Source of the DNA: Anaerolinea sp.
Lineage (GTDB): Bacteria; Chloroflexota; Anaerolineae; JAAEKA01
Length of the DNA: 7,897 bases
NCBI GenBank assembly: GCA_014879765.1
Contig: JACSRL010000192.1
Location: 1-7,897 of the forward strand
Direction of reading: 5' to 3'
Shown here one piece after another: positions 6,730 to 7,897 of this stretch. The stretch's first letter is position 1; each line of letters starts with the position of its first letter. The notes below the pieces were generated by a model that was given only the letters and a program-made list of their open reading frames with translations, had not been told where the DNA came from and ran no database searches. The position numbers and the translations under genes are program-made.

Positions 6730-6758
6730 TTGCTGTTTTATGATACACCGTGTATCAT
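6730..6758 (+). promoter_or_regulatory. Possible promoter for tetR, overlapped by the operator
   Basis: TTGCTG (6730-6735) and TATCAT (6753-6758) are spaced by 17 bases. The -10 box matches the sigma-70 consensus at five of six positions, but the -35 box only at three. A second -10-like TATGAT lies at 6763-6768. All overlap the inverted repeats, so a bound repressor would block them. Because the half-sites themselves contain TATCAT/TATGAT, the match could be incidental. Confidence 0.35.
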
Positions 6759-6772
6759 AACTTATGATACGC
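6738..6772. promoter_or_regulatory. Composite TetR-type operator: two palindromes sharing one arm
   Basis: TTATGATACAC (6738-6748) and GTGTATCATAA (6750-6760) form a perfect 11-bp inverted repeat around base 6749. A third half-site, TTATGATAC (6762-6770), pairs with GTATCATAA (6752-6760) as a perfect 9-bp inverted repeat around base 6761. The three half-sites alternate in direction, and the two centres are 12 bp apart. The site lies between the divergent P450 and TetR starts, where a TetR regulator normally binds to control itself and its target. It is AT-rich against a GC-rich background, which also fits a promoter. That the adjacent regulator binds it is inferred from position and symmetry. 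Confidence 0.8.
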
Positions 6773-6821
6773 CAATTGCCGCGACTGCGCAAGTAGCGCG
6801 CGCCACAATTCAAGGATCGCA

Positions 6822-7385
6822 ATGACCACAGATCCGCGAGTGCAACGAACACAGCAGCGCCTGCGCCAGGCCCTGGCCGAGCTGGTTTTGCAGCAAGGCT
6901 ACGAGTCGATCTCGATTCGCGAGCTGGCCGCGCAGGCGGGGGTTGGCTATGCGACCTTCTTTCGCCACTATCCCAGCAAGGACGCGCTGCTGTTGGACCT
7001 GCTCCAGCGTTCGATCCAGGAGATGGCGCGGCTGCTGCCGCCCGGTCTGGATGCCGACCCCGCCGAGGAGGGACGGCTGATCTTTGTCCACGCCGCACAG
7101 CATCAGCAGCTCTACCGCATCCTGCTGTCCGGCGGGGGGGCGCTGGCGCTGTTGGAGGAAGTTCAGGCGGCCGCGGTGGCCGAGGTGATGCGCCGCTTTG
7201 GCCGCCAGACCGCGCCGGCCATCCCCCTGGAGATCCTGGCCCATCACCTGGTGGCCGCCACCATCGCGCTGATCGGCTGGTGGCTGCAGCACGACCAGCC
7301 CTACCCGCCGCCGCGCATGGGCCAGATCTACGCTGAGCTGATCATGCGGCCCTTTTTGGCGCTGGTTGGCCAGGAGCGCGGATGA
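6822..7385 (+). CDS. TetR/AcrR family transcriptional regulator
   Basis: This 187-residue dimeric repressor has the usual TetR size and plan. Residues about 8-55 form the DNA-binding domain; the helix-turn-helix lies about 31-50 (SIRELAAQAGVGYATFFRHY), followed by the common 'PSKDALLLDLL' start of helix 4. The C-terminal part (about 60-187) is a variable helical ligand-binding region containing a hydrophobic stretch 'HLVAATIALIGWWL' (142-155), suggesting a lipophilic ligand. The ATG at 6822 has AAGGA at 6812-6816. The gene is divergent from the P450 and separated from it by 111 bases holding the composite operator, so it most likely represses itself and the P450-SDR pair. Its stop overlaps the start of the methyltransferase (ATGA), so that gene is probably under the same control. 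The inducer cannot be read from the sequence. Confidence 0.93.
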   Translation: MTTDPRVQRTQQRLRQALAELVLQQGYESISIRELAAQAGVGYATFFRHYPSKDALLLDLLQRSIQEMARLLPPGLDADPAEEGRLIFVHAAQHQQLYRILLSGGGALALLEEVQAAAVAEVMRRFGRQTAPAIPLEILAHHLVAATIALIGWWLQHDQPYPPPRMGQIYAELIMRPFLALVGQERG

Positions 7386-7897
7386 TACCGTTGACTTTGC
7401 CGCTGGTTGACTTTCTGCTGACCGCTGAGGCGCAGGCCGCGCTGGCCGAACTGGCCAGCCAGGAGCTGAACGACCAGGCCAGCCTGCCGCTGCTGACGCG
7501 CCTGCGCCGCGCCTGGCCGCCCGACCAAGCCGCGGCGCTGTTGGATCAGGCCCGTCTGCGACGCAAGGCCGGCGACAAATTTCCCCAGCCGGAGCGCCTG
7601 CTCTTCACCGACGAGGCCTTGCAGCAGGCCAGCAGCCGCGCCGTGGCTGCCTACCGGGCGCAGCAGTTCCTGCGCGCGCTCGGCCCGGCGCAGATCGTCG
7701 ACCTGGGCTGCGGCCTCGGCGCGGACACCATCGCGCTGGCCGAGGCCGGGCTGCAGGTGCTGGCCGTGGAGAAGGACCCGGTGCGGGCGCGCATCGCCGC
7801 GGCGAACGTGATAGCCCTGGGGCTGGGGGAGCGGGTGCAGGTGGTGTGGGGGGATTTCGCCCTCACCCCGGCCCTCTCCCAAGGGGAGAGGGGGCGC
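7382..7897 (+). CDS. Class I SAM-dependent methyltransferase, THUMP-like type (3' end outside window)
   Basis: The first 172 residues are visible; the gene runs off the window. It starts at the ATG at 7382, overlapping the TetR stop by four bases (ATGA), which fixes the start. A helical N-terminal region (1-70) is followed by 'ERLLFTDEALQQASSRAVAAYRA' (71-92). Next comes the SAM-binding Rossmann core: motif I V106-D-L-G-C-G-L-G-A, an acidic residue ending beta-2 (E130 in VLAVEKD), and G157-D after beta-3. This N-terminal organisation matches, from memory, the family of methyltransferases that carry a C-terminal THUMP-like domain and are thought to act on nucleic acid; their substrate is not established. 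From residue about 158 the protein is encoded by a palindromic repeat (ALTPALSQGERG), which is foreign to the domain, so the gene may be altered or broken just beyond the window. It is probably co-expressed with tetR, though coupling may be only positional. Confidence 0.82.
   Translation, partial: MIPLTLPLVDFLLTAEAQAALAELASQELNDQASLPLLTRLRRAWPPDQAAALLDQARLRRKAGDKFPQPERLLFTDEALQQASSRAVAAYRAQQFLRALGPAQIVDLGCGLGADTIALAEAGLQVLAVEKDPVRARIAAANVIALGLGERVQVVWGDFALTPALSQGERGR
7858..7897. repeat. REP-like palindromic element inside the methyltransferase frame
   Basis: CCCTCTCCC (7872-7880) and GGGAGAGGG (7884-7892) form a 9-bp perfect stem with a 3-base loop. Outside it CGCCC (7858-7862) pairs with GGGCG (7892-7896, overlapping the inner arm by one base), with TCACCCCGG as an internal bulge. 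The element matches a dispersed bacterial repeat recognised by its translation 'LTPALSQGERG', normally intergenic. It may continue beyond the window. Confidence 0.8.

Noticed and set aside
7858..7897. A conserved protein motif 'LTPALSQGERG' in the methyltransferase
   Set aside because: This peptide is the known translation of a dispersed palindromic DNA repeat, and the underlying bases form a near-perfect hairpin, so selection on DNA or RNA rather than protein is the better explanation.

Overview
The window is visibly GC-rich DNA with tightly packed, often overlapping genes. The organism is most likely a member of the Chloroflexota (Anaerolineae/Caldilineae-like). This rests on remembered resemblance: the LysA subtype with its 'DGGLADNPRPALY' block, the tandem CNNM/CBS genes, the THUMP-like type of methyltransferase, and the intergenic heptamer and 'LTPALSQGERG' repeats. 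No phylogenetic marker is present, so this is a moderate-to-weak inference.

Left half (about 1-4233, + strand): a compact run of three genes. Two paralogous CNNM (DUF21)-CBS-CorC_HlyC membrane proteins ('hemolysin family', probable divalent-cation transport) are joined by a GTGA start/stop overlap. Five bases later follows a complete PLP-dependent diaminopimelate decarboxylase (lysA), the last step of lysine synthesis. lysA runs into a convergent gene, overlapping it tail to tail by 44 bp.

Right half (4190-7897): a small oxidative module. On the - strand a CYP51-like soluble cytochrome P450 is followed by an SDR oxidoreductase with an N-terminal hydrophobic anchor. Divergent from the P450 is a TetR/AcrR-type repressor, coupled by an ATGA overlap to a class I SAM methyltransferase cut by the window edge. 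The intergenic region between P450 and tetR holds a perfect 11-bp inverted repeat plus a third half-site, so two palindromes share one arm. This is a strong candidate operator for the TetR protein controlling both directions. The simplest model is that a hydrophobic ligand releases TetR, the P450 hydroxylates it and the SDR oxidises or reduces the product. No ferredoxin or reductase partner is in the window.

Two repeat phenomena stand out. The P450-SDR gap holds four blocks of degenerate heptamers (NNN-TTAC / NNN-TCAC) arranged as nested inverted arms, and the outermost block supplies the P450 stop codon. At the right edge a palindromic REP-like element lies inside the methyltransferase reading frame.
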